Assembly: GCA_900767715.1 (NCBI GenBank) | Contig: CAAGAD010000005.1 | Span: 62,001 to 126,000, forward strand | Direction: 5' to 3' | Length of the DNA stretch: 64,000 nt | DNA from: Clostridia bacterium | GTDB lineage: Bacteria > Bacillota > Clostridia > Christensenellales > UBA1242 | Part shown: one piece after another, positions 34,217 through 42,505 of the stretch | Layout of the letters: every line of letters begins with the position of its first letter | Position numbering within the stretch: position 1 is the first letter of the stretch | The notes under the pieces: generated by a model | Told to the model about the DNA's origin: nothing | Seen by the model: only the letters and a program-made list of their open reading frames with translations | The model's database searches: none | Made by a program: the position numbers and the translations under genes

Positions 34217-35503
34217 ATGAAATACAAGATTGACAGAGAGACAAAAGGTTTAGTCAAAGTGAAAATCACCATTAAGGGTGACGAATTTAATAAATATGTT
34301 GATGAAGCATACGAGCAAAACAAAGACCGTTATGCTGTTCAAGGTTTCCGCAAGGGTAAAGCACCACGCAGTGTAATTGAAGCACAATATGGCGCTAACA
34401 CCTTTACACAAATCGCGCTCGACAACGCTTTTGACGCTAGTTACCACGAAATTATGGAGAAAGAAAAGGACATCGACCCAATCGACAGCCCAAAGGTTAT
34501 GATGGACAAATACACCGAAAAAGAAGTCGTAATCTCAATGGAAATCCCAGTTTTGCCAGAATTTGAACTTGGTCAATACAAAGGTTTGACATTTAAACGC
34601 CCAGAGAACGTGGTTAGCGAAGAGCACATTCAAGAGCACATCGACCACAACTTGATGCGCGGTAGCAAACTTGTTGACAGCGAGAACCCAGTGGCTATGG
34701 ACGACGTAGTCAACCTCAACTTTGAAGGTTTTGTTGACGGCAAAGCATTTGACGGCGGTAAGGCTGAGAACTATCAATTGAAGATTGGTAGCCACACTTT
34801 CATCGATAATTTCGAAGACCAACTTATCGGTTTGAAGAAGGGCGACACCAAGGACGTTGTTGTTCGTTTCCCTAAGGAATACCACGAAAAGAGTTTGGCT
34901 GACAAAGAAGCCACTTTCAAAGTGCTTATCAACAACATTCGCACTCGCATTATGCCAAAATTCGACGAAGAATTCGTTAAAAATACTAGCGAATTTGACA
35001 CTATCGAAGCATATAAAGAAAATATCAAGTCTATAATAACTAAGGAACAAGAAGCCAAGATTGAACGCGACCTTGACAACCAAATCGTTGATGCCATTAT
35101 AAATAACACCAAATTGGAAATTCCAACCGAACTAGTTGACCGTGAACAAGAAAGAATGATTTTGGGACTTCAAGACCAACTCGCTCAACAAGGTTTGCGC
35201 CTAGAAGACTACCTTGCATACATCGGCAAATCTATGGACGACTACAAGGCTGAACAAAGACAATATGCCGAAAAGAATGTTAAGACAAGATTCATTTTGG
35301 AAAGAATTATTACTACCGAAAACATCACTGTTACTAACGAAGAGTTTAACGCTCGACTTGAGGAATTTGCAAAAATGCAGAACGTCAGCCTTGACGAACT
35401 CAAAAAGCAAATGGGCGAACACAATATGTCACACATCTTGAACAATATGTTGATGGACAAACTTTTCGCATTCTTGAAAGAAAACAACACAATCACTAAA
35501 TAA
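34217..35503 (+). CDS. tig: Trigger factor
   Basis: A 428-aa ribosome-associated chaperone and peptidyl-prolyl isomerase. The N-terminal ribosome-docking domain has the GFRKGKAPRSVIE signature (about residues 43-55). The FKBP-type domain (about residues 150-240) contains VNLNFEGFVDGKAFDGG, and the C-terminal arm-forming helical domain completes the normal length. The ribosome site is AAGGAG. It heads the tig-clpP-clpX operon, which links folding of nascent chains to proteolysis. Its stop overlaps the frame leading into clpP. Confidence 0.95.
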   Translation: MKYKIDRETKGLVKVKITIKGDEFNKYVDEAYEQNKDRYAVQGFRKGKAPRSVIEAQYGANTFTQIALDNAFDASYHEIMEKEKDIDPIDSPKVMMDKYTEKEVVISMEIPVLPEFELGQYKGLTFKRPENVVSEEHIQEHIDHNLMRGSKLVDSENPVAMDDVVNLNFEGFVDGKAFDGGKAENYQLKIGSHTFIDNFEDQLIGLKKGDTKDVVVRFPKEYHEKSLADKEATFKVLINNIRTRIMPKFDEEFVKNTSEFDTIEAYKENIKSIITKEQEAKIERDLDNQIVDAIINNTKLEIPTELVDREQERMILGLQDQLAQQGLRLEDYLAYIGKSMDDYKAEQRQYAEKNVKTRFILERIITTENITVTNEEFNARLEEFAKMQNVSLDELKKQMGEHNMSHILNNMLMDKLFAFLKENNTITK

Positions 35504-35517
35504 TGGGAGAAAATATT

Positions 35518-36099
35518 ATGCTAATTCCTATGGTCGTTGACCAAGTAGGCAATAACGAACGCAGTTACGACATTTACAGCCGTTTGCTCGAAGACAGGAT
35601 CATCTTTTTGACAGGCGAAATTAATGACCAAGTGGCTAACACTGTCGTGGCTCAACTCATCTATTTGGAAGGCAAAAATCCAGATAAAGACATTTATATG
35701 TACATCAATAGCCCAGGTGGCAGTGTGAGCGCAGGCTTTGCCATCTATGACACTATGAACTACATCAAATGCGATGTCAGCACCATTTGCATTGGTCTTG
35801 CCGCTTCAATGGGAGCATTCTTGCTTAGCAGTGGCGCACGTGGCAAACGCGTTGCCTTGCCAAACAGCAAGATTATGATTCACCAGCCACTCGGCGGAGC
35901 GCAAGGTCAGGCAAGCGACATCGAAATTCAAGCGCGCGAAATGCAAAAGACAAAACAAAAACTCAACGAGATTTTGGCTCGCAACACGGGCAAGTCTATT
36001 GAAGAAATCGCTCGCGACACCGACCGCGACAACTATATGTCTGCCGAAGAAGCACAAAACTACGGTTTGGTGGACAAAATTTACGAACACAGAGTTTAA
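35518..36099 (+). CDS. clpP: ATP-dependent Clp protease, proteolytic subunit
   Basis: A 193-aa serine peptidase that forms the 14-subunit chamber. The catalytic Ser is in GLAASMGAF (residue 97), His in MIHQPLGG (residue 122), with Asp about 50 residues later. The oxyanion region INSPGGSV is present. ATG 35518 is chosen because GGGAG precedes it; the upstream ATG at 35503 overlaps the tig stop and lacks spacing. It works with ClpX encoded 15 nt downstream. Confidence 0.95.
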   Translation: MLIPMVVDQVGNNERSYDIYSRLLEDRIIFLTGEINDQVANTVVAQLIYLEGKNPDKDIYMYINSPGGSVSAGFAIYDTMNYIKCDVSTICIGLAASMGAFLLSSGARGKRVALPNSKIMIHQPLGGAQGQASDIEIQAREMQKTKQKLNEILARNTGKSIEEIARDTDRDNYMSAEEAQNYGLVDKIYEHRV

Positions 36100-36114
36100 T
36101 TCTAGGAGAATATT

Positions 36115-37353
36115 TTGAAAGATTTAGACACCGTTTGCTCTTTCTGCGGACGTACAATGGCTAGCGCCAGTGATATGGTCGCCAGTCCAGACGGCAACTG
36201 CTTTATCTGTAAGGATTGCATAGACATCTGTAAAGATTTGGTTGCCAAGAACAAAGCAAAAGACAAAAATTCAACACTTATTGACCTGCCAACTCCAAGC
36301 GAAATCAAGGCTAAATTGGACGAGTTTATCATCGACCAAGACGAAGCCAAGAAGGTTTTGAGTGTGGCGGTTTACAATCATTACAAGCGTATCAACAGCA
36401 ATCTGCAAAAGCAAGATAAGGACGATGACGTTGTGCTCGAAAAAAGCAACGTATTGCTCATTGGACCTACCGGCACAGGCAAAACATTGCTCGCTCGCAC
36501 CTTGGCACGTACACTGAAAGTGCCTTTTGCCGTTGCTGATGCCACCACAATCACCGAAGCGGGTTATGTGGGCGACGATGTGGAAAATGTACTGTTGAAA
36601 CTCATTCAAAACGCCGACTACGACGTAAAGAAAGCCGAACGCGGAATCGTGTATATCGACGAAATCGACAAGATTGCTCGCAAGGGTGAGAACAAATCCA
36701 TTACACGCGACGTTTCAGGAGAGGGCGTTCAACAAGCATTGCTCAAAATTTTGGAGGGCACTATTGCCAGCGTTCCACCACAAGGCGGACGCAAACACCC
36801 ACAACAAGAAAATATTCAAATTGACACCACCAACATTTTGTTTATCTGTGGCGGTGCATTTGTTGGTCTAGATAAGGTCATTGCAATGCGCAATGGCAGT
36901 TCGGCACTCGGCTTTGGCGCTGACGTGAAGAACAAGGACGAAATGGCAAAAAATATCAACGTCAAAGATGTTCAACCAACCGACTTGCACAAGTTTGGTA
37001 TGATTCCAGAATTTGTAGGTCGTTTGCCAGTCGTAGTCTGCTTGCAGAGTTTGACTCAACAAGCGCTCGAACGCATTTTGACCGAGCCAAAGAACTCAAT
37101 CGTACGTCAATACAAGAAACTCTTTTCAATGGACGGCGTGGAACTCGAAATCACGCCGGAAGCCGTGCAAGCCGTTGCCAAAAAGGCAATTGAATTGAAG
37201 ACGGGTGCGCGTGGACTGAGAGCCATTTTGGAAGAGAGAATGCTCGGCGTTATGTATGCCTATCCAACAGACAAGACGATTAAGAAAATTGTAATCGATA
37301 AAGACTTTATCGATTGCAAATCTGACCCGACAATCATCAAACAAGCAAGTTAA
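36115..37353 (+). CDS. clpX: ClpX unfoldase subunit of ClpXP
   Basis: A 412-aa AAA+ ATPase. The N-terminal zinc-binding domain has CSFCGR and CFICKDCID (about residues 8-40). Walker A is GPTGTGKTLLARTLA (about residue 118), Walker B is VYIDEIDKIA, and pore and sensor motifs follow (ELKTGARGLRAILEE near the end). It unfolds substrates, including tmRNA-tagged proteins, and feeds them to ClpP. The start is TTG 36115 after AGGAGA. It completes the tig-clpP-clpX operon and is followed by a terminator. Confidence 0.96.
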   Translation: MKDLDTVCSFCGRTMASASDMVASPDGNCFICKDCIDICKDLVAKNKAKDKNSTLIDLPTPSEIKAKLDEFIIDQDEAKKVLSVAVYNHYKRINSNLQKQDKDDDVVLEKSNVLLIGPTGTGKTLLARTLARTLKVPFAVADATTITEAGYVGDDVENVLLKLIQNADYDVKKAERGIVYIDEIDKIARKGENKSITRDVSGEGVQQALLKILEGTIASVPPQGGRKHPQQENIQIDTTNILFICGGAFVGLDKVIAMRNGSSALGFGADVKNKDEMAKNINVKDVQPTDLHKFGMIPEFVGRLPVVVCLQSLTQQALERILTEPKNSIVRQYKKLFSMDGVELEITPEAVQAVAKKAIELKTGARGLRAILEERMLGVMYAYPTDKTIKKIVIDKDFIDCKSDPTIIKQAS

Positions 37354-37381
37354 AAAAGTGCGTCAAATCGACGCATTTTTT
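37354..37381 (+). terminator. Terminator of tig-clpP-clpX
   Basis: TGCGTC (37359-37364) pairs with GACGCA (37370-37375), flanked by A and T runs. Confidence 0.8.
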
Positions 37382-37477
37382 CTTGTAAAAATTAAACATA
37401 AAAAAAATGTTAAAAACCTATTTACAAACGTATTTCTTTGTGCTATAATACGGCTATACAAAAGGAGATTTCCAATA

Positions 37478-37717
37478 ATGGCAACAGTTAAATTCAACGG
37501 GAAACAATATCCAGTTTTAGACTATTCAGAAGTCGGCGCAAACAAAGAATGCTTTTTCAAATTTAAAGACAAAATATTTTATCGTAATGGCAATGCTGTC
37601 ACTCCAATCACTGACACGCACTGCAAGTTGCCAGAAACCAAAAAACGTATCTCTGCTATCAAGGCTAGACAGGCAAAAAACGCAGAGGCTATGACAGCAA
37701 AGGCAATGTCACGTTAA
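37478..37717 (+). CDS. Small basic protein of unknown function
   Basis: A 79-aa protein beginning MATVKFNGKQYPVLDYSE, with a beta-rich N-terminal half and a Lys/Ala-rich helical tail. AAAGGAG precedes ATG 37478, and a consensus TATAAT (37445-37450) lies upstream. Monocistronic with its own terminator. No family recognised; the basic helix could bind nucleic acid, which is speculative. Confidence 0.72.
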   Translation: MATVKFNGKQYPVLDYSEVGANKECFFKFKDKIFYRNGNAVTPITDTHCKLPETKKRISAIKARQAKNAEAMTAKAMSR

Positions 37718-37725
37718 TTAATTTT

Positions 37726-37752
37726 AAAAGAGTCTTTTTGGACTCTTTTTTT
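37726..37752 (+). terminator. Terminator of the 79-aa gene
   Basis: AAAAGAGTC (37726-37734) pairs with GACTCTTTT (37741-37749), T run. Confidence 0.85.
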
Positions 37753-37814
37753 ATGCTCAAAATATTTTACAAAAAAATTCCAATGTGTTAATATATAATT
37801 ATATTGAGGTTATT

Positions 37815-38075
37815 ATGAGTGAATATGTTTATCCAGCAATAATATATCCAGACAGCGAAGGTCGTGGCTTTACTATCAGCGTACCGGACGTCAATATTGT
37901 TACAGAAGGCGAAACTGTGGAAGAGGCTTTTTTGCGTGCCAAAGATTTTTTGGCTAGTTACATCGAAGTTTGCAACGAACTAGATAGCGACATCGAAGGC
38001 TCTACATCTTTTGCTGAAACGGCTAAGAAAAACCCTAAACGTATCATTTTATTGGTTGATGCAGACAACGAATAA
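37815..38075 (+). CDS. HicB-like antitoxin
   Basis: An 86-aa protein with the HicB fold sequence: a strand YPAIIYPDSEGRGFTISVPD, a turn, then the helix EGETVEEAFLRAKDFLASYIE. This is the partial RNase H-like domain of type II antitoxins that bind HicA toxins. No DNA-binding C-terminal domain is visible. No HicA-sized (about 60 aa, dsRBD-like) gene is next to it; the following gene, 10 nt away, encodes an unknown 173-aa protein. The ribosome site is weak (TTGAGGT). Confidence 0.8.
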   Translation: MSEYVYPAIIYPDSEGRGFTISVPDVNIVTEGETVEEAFLRAKDFLASYIEVCNELDSDIEGSTSFAETAKKNPKRIILLVDADNE

Positions 38076-38085
38076 GAGGTGAGCG

Positions 38086-38607
38086 ATGGAATACAAACTC
38101 TGTCTTGAAAATTGGAGTCAATTCGATTTTCTAATCAACAACTTTTACGAAATTGTGGAATACAAGCGCGGACGTGGCGTGTATGGCGACAGAATTATTT
38201 TGCGCCGACCACGCAATCCACAATCCGTGTTCGCCACACCGGATAAGCAGTACGATTTTTACTACCTTGACGCGCACAACACCAAAGAGTTGCCACGCAC
38301 CACGGCAGAGAAGATTGTGCTCATCACCAAATTTGTTTGCGACCCACAAGCAATGACTCAAATAATTCGCACCGATGACGCCAATGTCATCAGTTGGTCG
38401 TTAAATCTGCGCAAGAAAATGCGCTCTGCCAAATCTATCGACTACAACACTCTCAACGACATTTTGGTGGCAGAATATCACAAGATGTCGAACGATTTTT
38501 TGGCAAAACTGCACGCTCATCGTCAAAAACAATACTTGCTTGCCAGCAGTGAAGCACTCGGTTTGGTTAGCCCAGAATTTGCCAACAATCAAATCAAAGT
38601 TTTATAA
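38086..38607 (+). CDS. Unknown protein paired with HicB-like gene
   Basis: A 173-aa soluble protein beginning MEYKLCLENWSQFDF, with a central charged region (YKRGRGVYGDRIILRRP) and a helical C-terminal half rich in Lys, His and Gln. There is no signal peptide or membrane segment. GAGGTGAG precedes the ATG. It lies 10 nt after the HicB-like gene in the position where a toxin gene would be expected, but it is about three times HicA size and shows no HicA motif (GSHH). Whether it is a toxin is unknown. Confidence 0.7.
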   Translation: MEYKLCLENWSQFDFLINNFYEIVEYKRGRGVYGDRIILRRPRNPQSVFATPDKQYDFYYLDAHNTKELPRTTAEKIVLITKFVCDPQAMTQIIRTDDANVISWSLNLRKKMRSAKSIDYNTLNDILVAEYHKMSNDFLAKLHAHRQKQYLLASSEALGLVSPEFANNQIKVL

Positions 38608-38634
38608 AAGACGCAAAATTTGTGTCTTTTTTTA
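38606..38634 (+). terminator. Terminator of the HicB-like pair
   Basis: AAAAGACGCAAA (38606-38617) pairs with TTTGTGTCTTTT (38619-38630) with one wobble; the inner A/T pairs open to form the loop. T run follows. Confidence 0.75.
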
Positions 38635-38707
38635 TTTTTATCGTCAAAATGCTTGCTAATTTTTAATATAATTGGTTAAAATAATAACGAAATGCAAGGA
38701 GGTGAAT

Positions 38708-41347
38708 ATGGAATATAATCACGAAAGAAGAAAATTGAGAATCGCGACCTGGATTGTCGTCGCACTACTCATTCTGTCTATCATTGGTGCTTCACTTTTG
38801 TTTGCGTTGAGCAACCGTACCAAGAATAAAACTAAACAGCCTAATGTCGTGAATGTGGGTGACAGTATCTCCAAAAACGGCACAAATAATGTCACCATTC
38901 CCAACGCAAGCGTGTGGGACGGCACAAGTTCAACTAGTTGGTCTGGTAGCGGTACTGCGTCTAGTCCATATTTGATTAGTACTGCTAGTCAACTGGCAGG
39001 TCTTGCAACTAACGTTAATAATGGTAATACATACGCTGGAAAGTATTTTAAATTAACAAGCAATCTTGATATGGCTGGTGAAGGCTATGCGGATAGTACA
39101 GGCTATGCCTATCTAGACTATGAAACTTACAAGAACTATAAAGTGGGCTCCACTTTTACCGTAGGAAAATATACTTACAAGGTAATAAGTATTAACCCAC
39201 CATCTTCATCAGGTACAGAAATAGTTACGAAAGGACTATGCATTGCCGAGCCAGCGGGCACTTATTCTACCGGCGATATTTTGCAAAGCAGTGGCGACGA
39301 GTCGGTTGAAGTAATGAGTTCCTACACGGGTAATATGGAAATGGCTGGCTATACCGGTTGGCGTCTAGGTGATTATACAACAATCACCGGTCAAGGCATT
39401 AGTTTCTCCGGCTATGCGCAAATGGTGCACGAGTCAGATTTCCAGAGTGGTGGCTATAATGAAACAGATTTTACTTATATTAATGATTCGTCAATGGAAG
39501 TCTATGATATAACGGTAAACTACTACTCCGGTTCAGATACAGACCCAGGCAGTGTGTATTGTAGTTATACCTATCAAAATGGTAAGGCATTCACTTCGAT
39601 TGGTACAAGTTCTACTAAATATTTTGGTGGAAACTTTGACGGTGACGGTCATATAATTGGCAACTTGGCAACCAAGTATAATAGTTCAATATTCGGTTTG
39701 TTCGGCTACGTCAACTCAACAGGTGGCGCAGTAACGATCAAAAACTTAGTTTTAAATTATGACTATGCTGGTGGCAATTATAGTTATTCGTGCAATATAT
39801 TTGGCGGATTGTGTTGCCAAATTAACACTACATCTTCATATGGCGTAACGATTGAAAATATTACAATCGACTTTGACAGTGGTAGTTATGCAAGTACTTC
39901 ATCTTCCACGAGATATTGTGGCGGACTTGTGGGCAAACACAATGGCGCCAACAATTTGGTTATTAGAGATTGTACGACTACAAAATTAAGTTGGCAACAT
40001 AATTCACCTTTGTATTTTGGTGGTATTATTGGTTACACAGTAGGCGCGACAATAGATAGATGTCAATCTAACTTAAAATCTAGAACAATCGGCAAAAATC
40101 CAACTTCCGACAATAAATATATCGGTGGAATAGTTGGTTATGCAAGTTTGGTAAAGATTAACGATTGCTACTTTAATGGTGAAATTGAAACTAAGTATAA
40201 TGAATCAAATGTAATCAAGGGCATTGGCGGTATTCTTGGCTATGGTTCAGCATATATAGCAAATTGCTTGTTCCAGGGTTCTATCCAATTTGGTGCGAAA
40301 TCTGGGTTATCAGTTTACACCGTAAAAGTTGGTGGAATTTGTGGCTCCAACAACTGCTCGACCGCAGGCTATAAATCAATCGTGAACTGCATATCAAATG
40401 GCACAATTAAAAATACTTCTACATCGGTTCAAGCAAAATTTGCAGGCGGTGTAATCACGCCTTATGGCGCAACAGGTACAGGTGCGTTGAGTGAACTCGT
40501 CGCTGTTTACAACACTAAGAATCATTCACCTAACAATGTGACAACCAGCAGTTCGTACGGCACAAATATTGATTCCAATTTGGCTACTAGTGATACACTT
40601 GTTAAATCGGCTTCAACATATGCATCTTGGACTGATTTTAGTTCTCACTGGTCGATAAATGAGAATATAAACAACGGTTATCCTATGCTAGCCGTGTTCA
40701 CTCCTGAAGCACAAGTTACAGGCTTTGAAGGTAGTGGTAGTTCTGCAAGTCCTTATCTAATTAGCACTCAATCGGATATGATTGCTTTTGCAAACTATTA
40801 CAACAACAATCCAAAAACTGTATCGGGTGTTTATTGGAAACTCAATGCGAATATTGATATGACTAAGAACGCAAGCAATGTTCTCATTCACTTTGCGCCA
40901 GTGTGTTACAACGGCACATTTGACGGATATTTCGATGGCAATAGCAAGACAATTAGCGGGTTACTCATCGATAAGCAATATCAATACACTGGTTTGTTCG
41001 GCACGATTGCTAGTGGCAGTTATGTCAAGAACCTGACCGTAAACGGAACAATTTATTGGGATCAAACCTATGCGGTTGGCGGTGTGGCTGGTCGCGTGAT
41101 GGCTGGTGGATATTTACAGAACTGCGTATTCAACGGCAACATCATTGGCGTACTCAACACCAAATCAAGCACGGAATGTCACGGCGTGGTAGGTAAGTAT
41201 GAAATCGGCGGGGCGAATAATTGTTCTGCTACATACATAGAGTTGAAATACGCCAAGATTGGTGGCACAGCAACTGCGCCAACCTACACTTACTATTTGT
41301 ACGATTGGTCGCAAATCACTACCAGATTGTACAATAGTTTGGTTTAG
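38708..41347 (+). CDS. Membrane-anchored surface protein with GLUG repeats
   Basis: An 879-aa protein. AGGAGGTG directly precedes ATG 38708. Residues 17-40 are a single hydrophobic anchor, and the rest is extracytoplasmic, Ser/Thr/Gly/Asn-rich. Repeated GLUG-type segments follow: CGGLVGKHNG, YFGGIIGYTVG, YIGGIVGYAS, GIGGILGYGS, VGGICGSNN and AVGGVAGRV. Two copies of a larger module begin GSGTASSPYLISTASQL and GSGSSASPYLISTQSDM (about residues 85 and 675). The pattern predicts a right-handed beta-helix stalk, as in adhesins. No sortase signal is present; anchoring is by the N-terminus, as in the giant gene. Confidence 0.85.
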   Translation: MEYNHERRKLRIATWIVVALLILSIIGASLLFALSNRTKNKTKQPNVVNVGDSISKNGTNNVTIPNASVWDGTSSTSWSGSGTASSPYLISTASQLAGLATNVNNGNTYAGKYFKLTSNLDMAGEGYADSTGYAYLDYETYKNYKVGSTFTVGKYTYKVISINPPSSSGTEIVTKGLCIAEPAGTYSTGDILQSSGDESVEVMSSYTGNMEMAGYTGWRLGDYTTITGQGISFSGYAQMVHESDFQSGGYNETDFTYINDSSMEVYDITVNYYSGSDTDPGSVYCSYTYQNGKAFTSIGTSSTKYFGGNFDGDGHIIGNLATKYNSSIFGLFGYVNSTGGAVTIKNLVLNYDYAGGNYSYSCNIFGGLCCQINTTSSYGVTIENITIDFDSGSYASTSSSTRYCGGLVGKHNGANNLVIRDCTTTKLSWQHNSPLYFGGIIGYTVGATIDRCQSNLKSRTIGKNPTSDNKYIGGIVGYASLVKINDCYFNGEIETKYNESNVIKGIGGILGYGSAYIANCLFQGSIQFGAKSGLSVYTVKVGGICGSNNCSTAGYKSIVNCISNGTIKNTSTSVQAKFAGGVITPYGATGTGALSELVAVYNTKNHSPNNVTTSSSYGTNIDSNLATSDTLVKSASTYASWTDFSSHWSINENINNGYPMLAVFTPEAQVTGFEGSGSSASPYLISTQSDMIAFANYYNNNPKTVSGVYWKLNANIDMTKNASNVLIHFAPVCYNGTFDGYFDGNSKTISGLLIDKQYQYTGLFGTIASGSYVKNLTVNGTIYWDQTYAVGGVAGRVMAGGYLQNCVFNGNIIGVLNTKSSTECHGVVGKYEIGGANNCSATYIELKYAKIGGTATAPTYTYYLYDWSQITTRLYNSLV

Positions 41348-41373
41348 AAGTTAATAAGGCAATCAAATAGTTT

Positions 41374-41400
41374 AAAAAGGGCTCGAATGAGTCCTTTTTT
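41374..41400 (+). terminator. Terminator of the GLUG-repeat gene
   Basis: AAAAAGGGCTC (41374-41384), loop GAAT, GAGTCCTTTTT (41389-41399) with one wobble. Confidence 0.8.
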
Positions 41401-41517
41401 CTGTCCAAATATGCCACATCACAAGCAAATGAAATACTGTGCGAATATGTGTTGTTAGTTTTATGAAACACGCGTGCAAAAAGGCTGAATTTTTGGCAAT
41501 AATTTGTCAAAAACTGG

Positions 41518-41546
41518 TTGACACTAGGGTCGGTTAAGTGTATAAT
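41518..41546 (+). promoter_or_regulatory. Promoter of rpsL-rpsG-fusA
   Basis: TTGACA (41518-41523), 17 nt, TATAAT (41541-41546). The ~65-nt leader contains an ATAGTG/CACTAT stem, a possible place for ribosomal-protein autoregulation. Confidence 0.8.
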
Positions 41547-41619
41547 AACTCTGTTATATAGTGAAATATGCTGCTTTGCACTATGTAAAGAGGTTGCAAA
41601 AATTTTACAAGGAGGAAAT

Positions 41620-41991
41620 ATGCCTACAATTAATCAGTTGGTAAGAAAGCCTAGAAAGAAGCAAACAGTTAAGAGTAAATCAGAGTTGTTGAAGGCTTGC
41701 CCACAAAAACGTGGTGTGTGCCTTTCAGTTACTACTACTACACCTAAAAAACCTAACTCAGCAATGCGTAAGATTGCGCGTGTAAAACTTTCAAACAAGG
41801 CTGAGACTACATGCTATATCCCAGGCGAAGGACACAACTTGCAAGAGCACAGTGTCGTACTCGTTCGTGGTGGTAAAGTGAAAGACTTGCCAGGCGTACG
41901 TTATCACATTGTTCGTGGTTCTTTGGATACTGCGGGTGTTGCTAAACGTAAACAAGGTAGAAGTCGTTACGGCGCTAAGAAATCTAAATAA
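41620..41991 (+). CDS. rpsL: 30S ribosomal protein S12
   Basis: A 123-aa decoding-site protein starting MPTINQLVRKPRKK. ATG 41620 follows AAGGAGG; a longer open frame upstream is not used. The decoding loops TTTPKKPNSAMRKIARV and KVKDLPGVRYH carry the wild-type lysines whose mutation causes streptomycin resistance in other bacteria. It is first in the rpsL-rpsG-fusA operon with tuf following. Confidence 0.97.
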   Translation: MPTINQLVRKPRKKQTVKSKSELLKACPQKRGVCLSVTTTTPKKPNSAMRKIARVKLSNKAETTCYIPGEGHNLQEHSVVLVRGGKVKDLPGVRYHIVRGSLDTAGVAKRKQGRSRYGAKKSK

Positions 41992-42022
41992 TGCGTCAAT
42001 AAAAATAATATAAGGAGAAATT

Positions 42023-42493
42023 ATGTCTAGAAGAAATGCGGCAGAAGTTAGAGAAGTACTTCCAGACCCAGTCTATAACAGCACAGTTGTTACCAAAGTT
42101 GTCAACCAAGTTATGCTAGATGGTAAGAAGGGCGTTGCTCAACGTATTGTTTATGGCGCTATGGAAGAAGCCGGCAAGAAGTTGGAAAAAGAACCTATCG
42201 AAGTATTTAACACTGCTATTGAAAATATTAAACCTAAACTTGAAACAAAGGCTCGTCGTGTAGGCGGTGCTACGTATCAAGTTCCTATGGAAATTAGACC
42301 AGCACGTCAACAAACATTGGCAATCCGCTGGCTCGTTATGTTCGCGCGTAAGCGTAGCGAACGCACAATGGACGAAAAATTGGCAAATGAATTGGTTGAT
42401 GCTTGCAACCTTACTGGTGGCGCTGTGAAGAAGCGTGACGAAATGCATCGTACAGCCGAAGCAAACAAGGCATTTGCACACTTCAAATGGTAA
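42023..42493 (+). CDS. rpsG: 30S ribosomal protein S7
   Basis: A 156-aa primary assembly protein of the 30S head, standard length. It has the signature region DPVYNSTVVTKVVNQVMLDGKK at the start (quoted in part: VVTKVVNQVMLDGKKG) and the conserved basic end with HRTAEANKAFAHFKW. AAGGAG precedes it. It lies 31 nt after rpsL and 12 nt before fusA. Confidence 0.97.
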   Translation: MSRRNAAEVREVLPDPVYNSTVVTKVVNQVMLDGKKGVAQRIVYGAMEEAGKKLEKEPIEVFNTAIENIKPKLETKARRVGGATYQVPMEIRPARQQTLAIRWLVMFARKRSERTMDEKLANELVDACNLTGGAVKKRDEMHRTAEANKAFAHFKW

Positions 42494-42505
42494 TCAGGAG
42501 AATAT

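Noticed and set aside
38708..41347. Sortase-anchored protein
   Set aside because: No LPXTG-like motif, C-terminal helix or basic tail; the protein ends at TTRLYNSLV.
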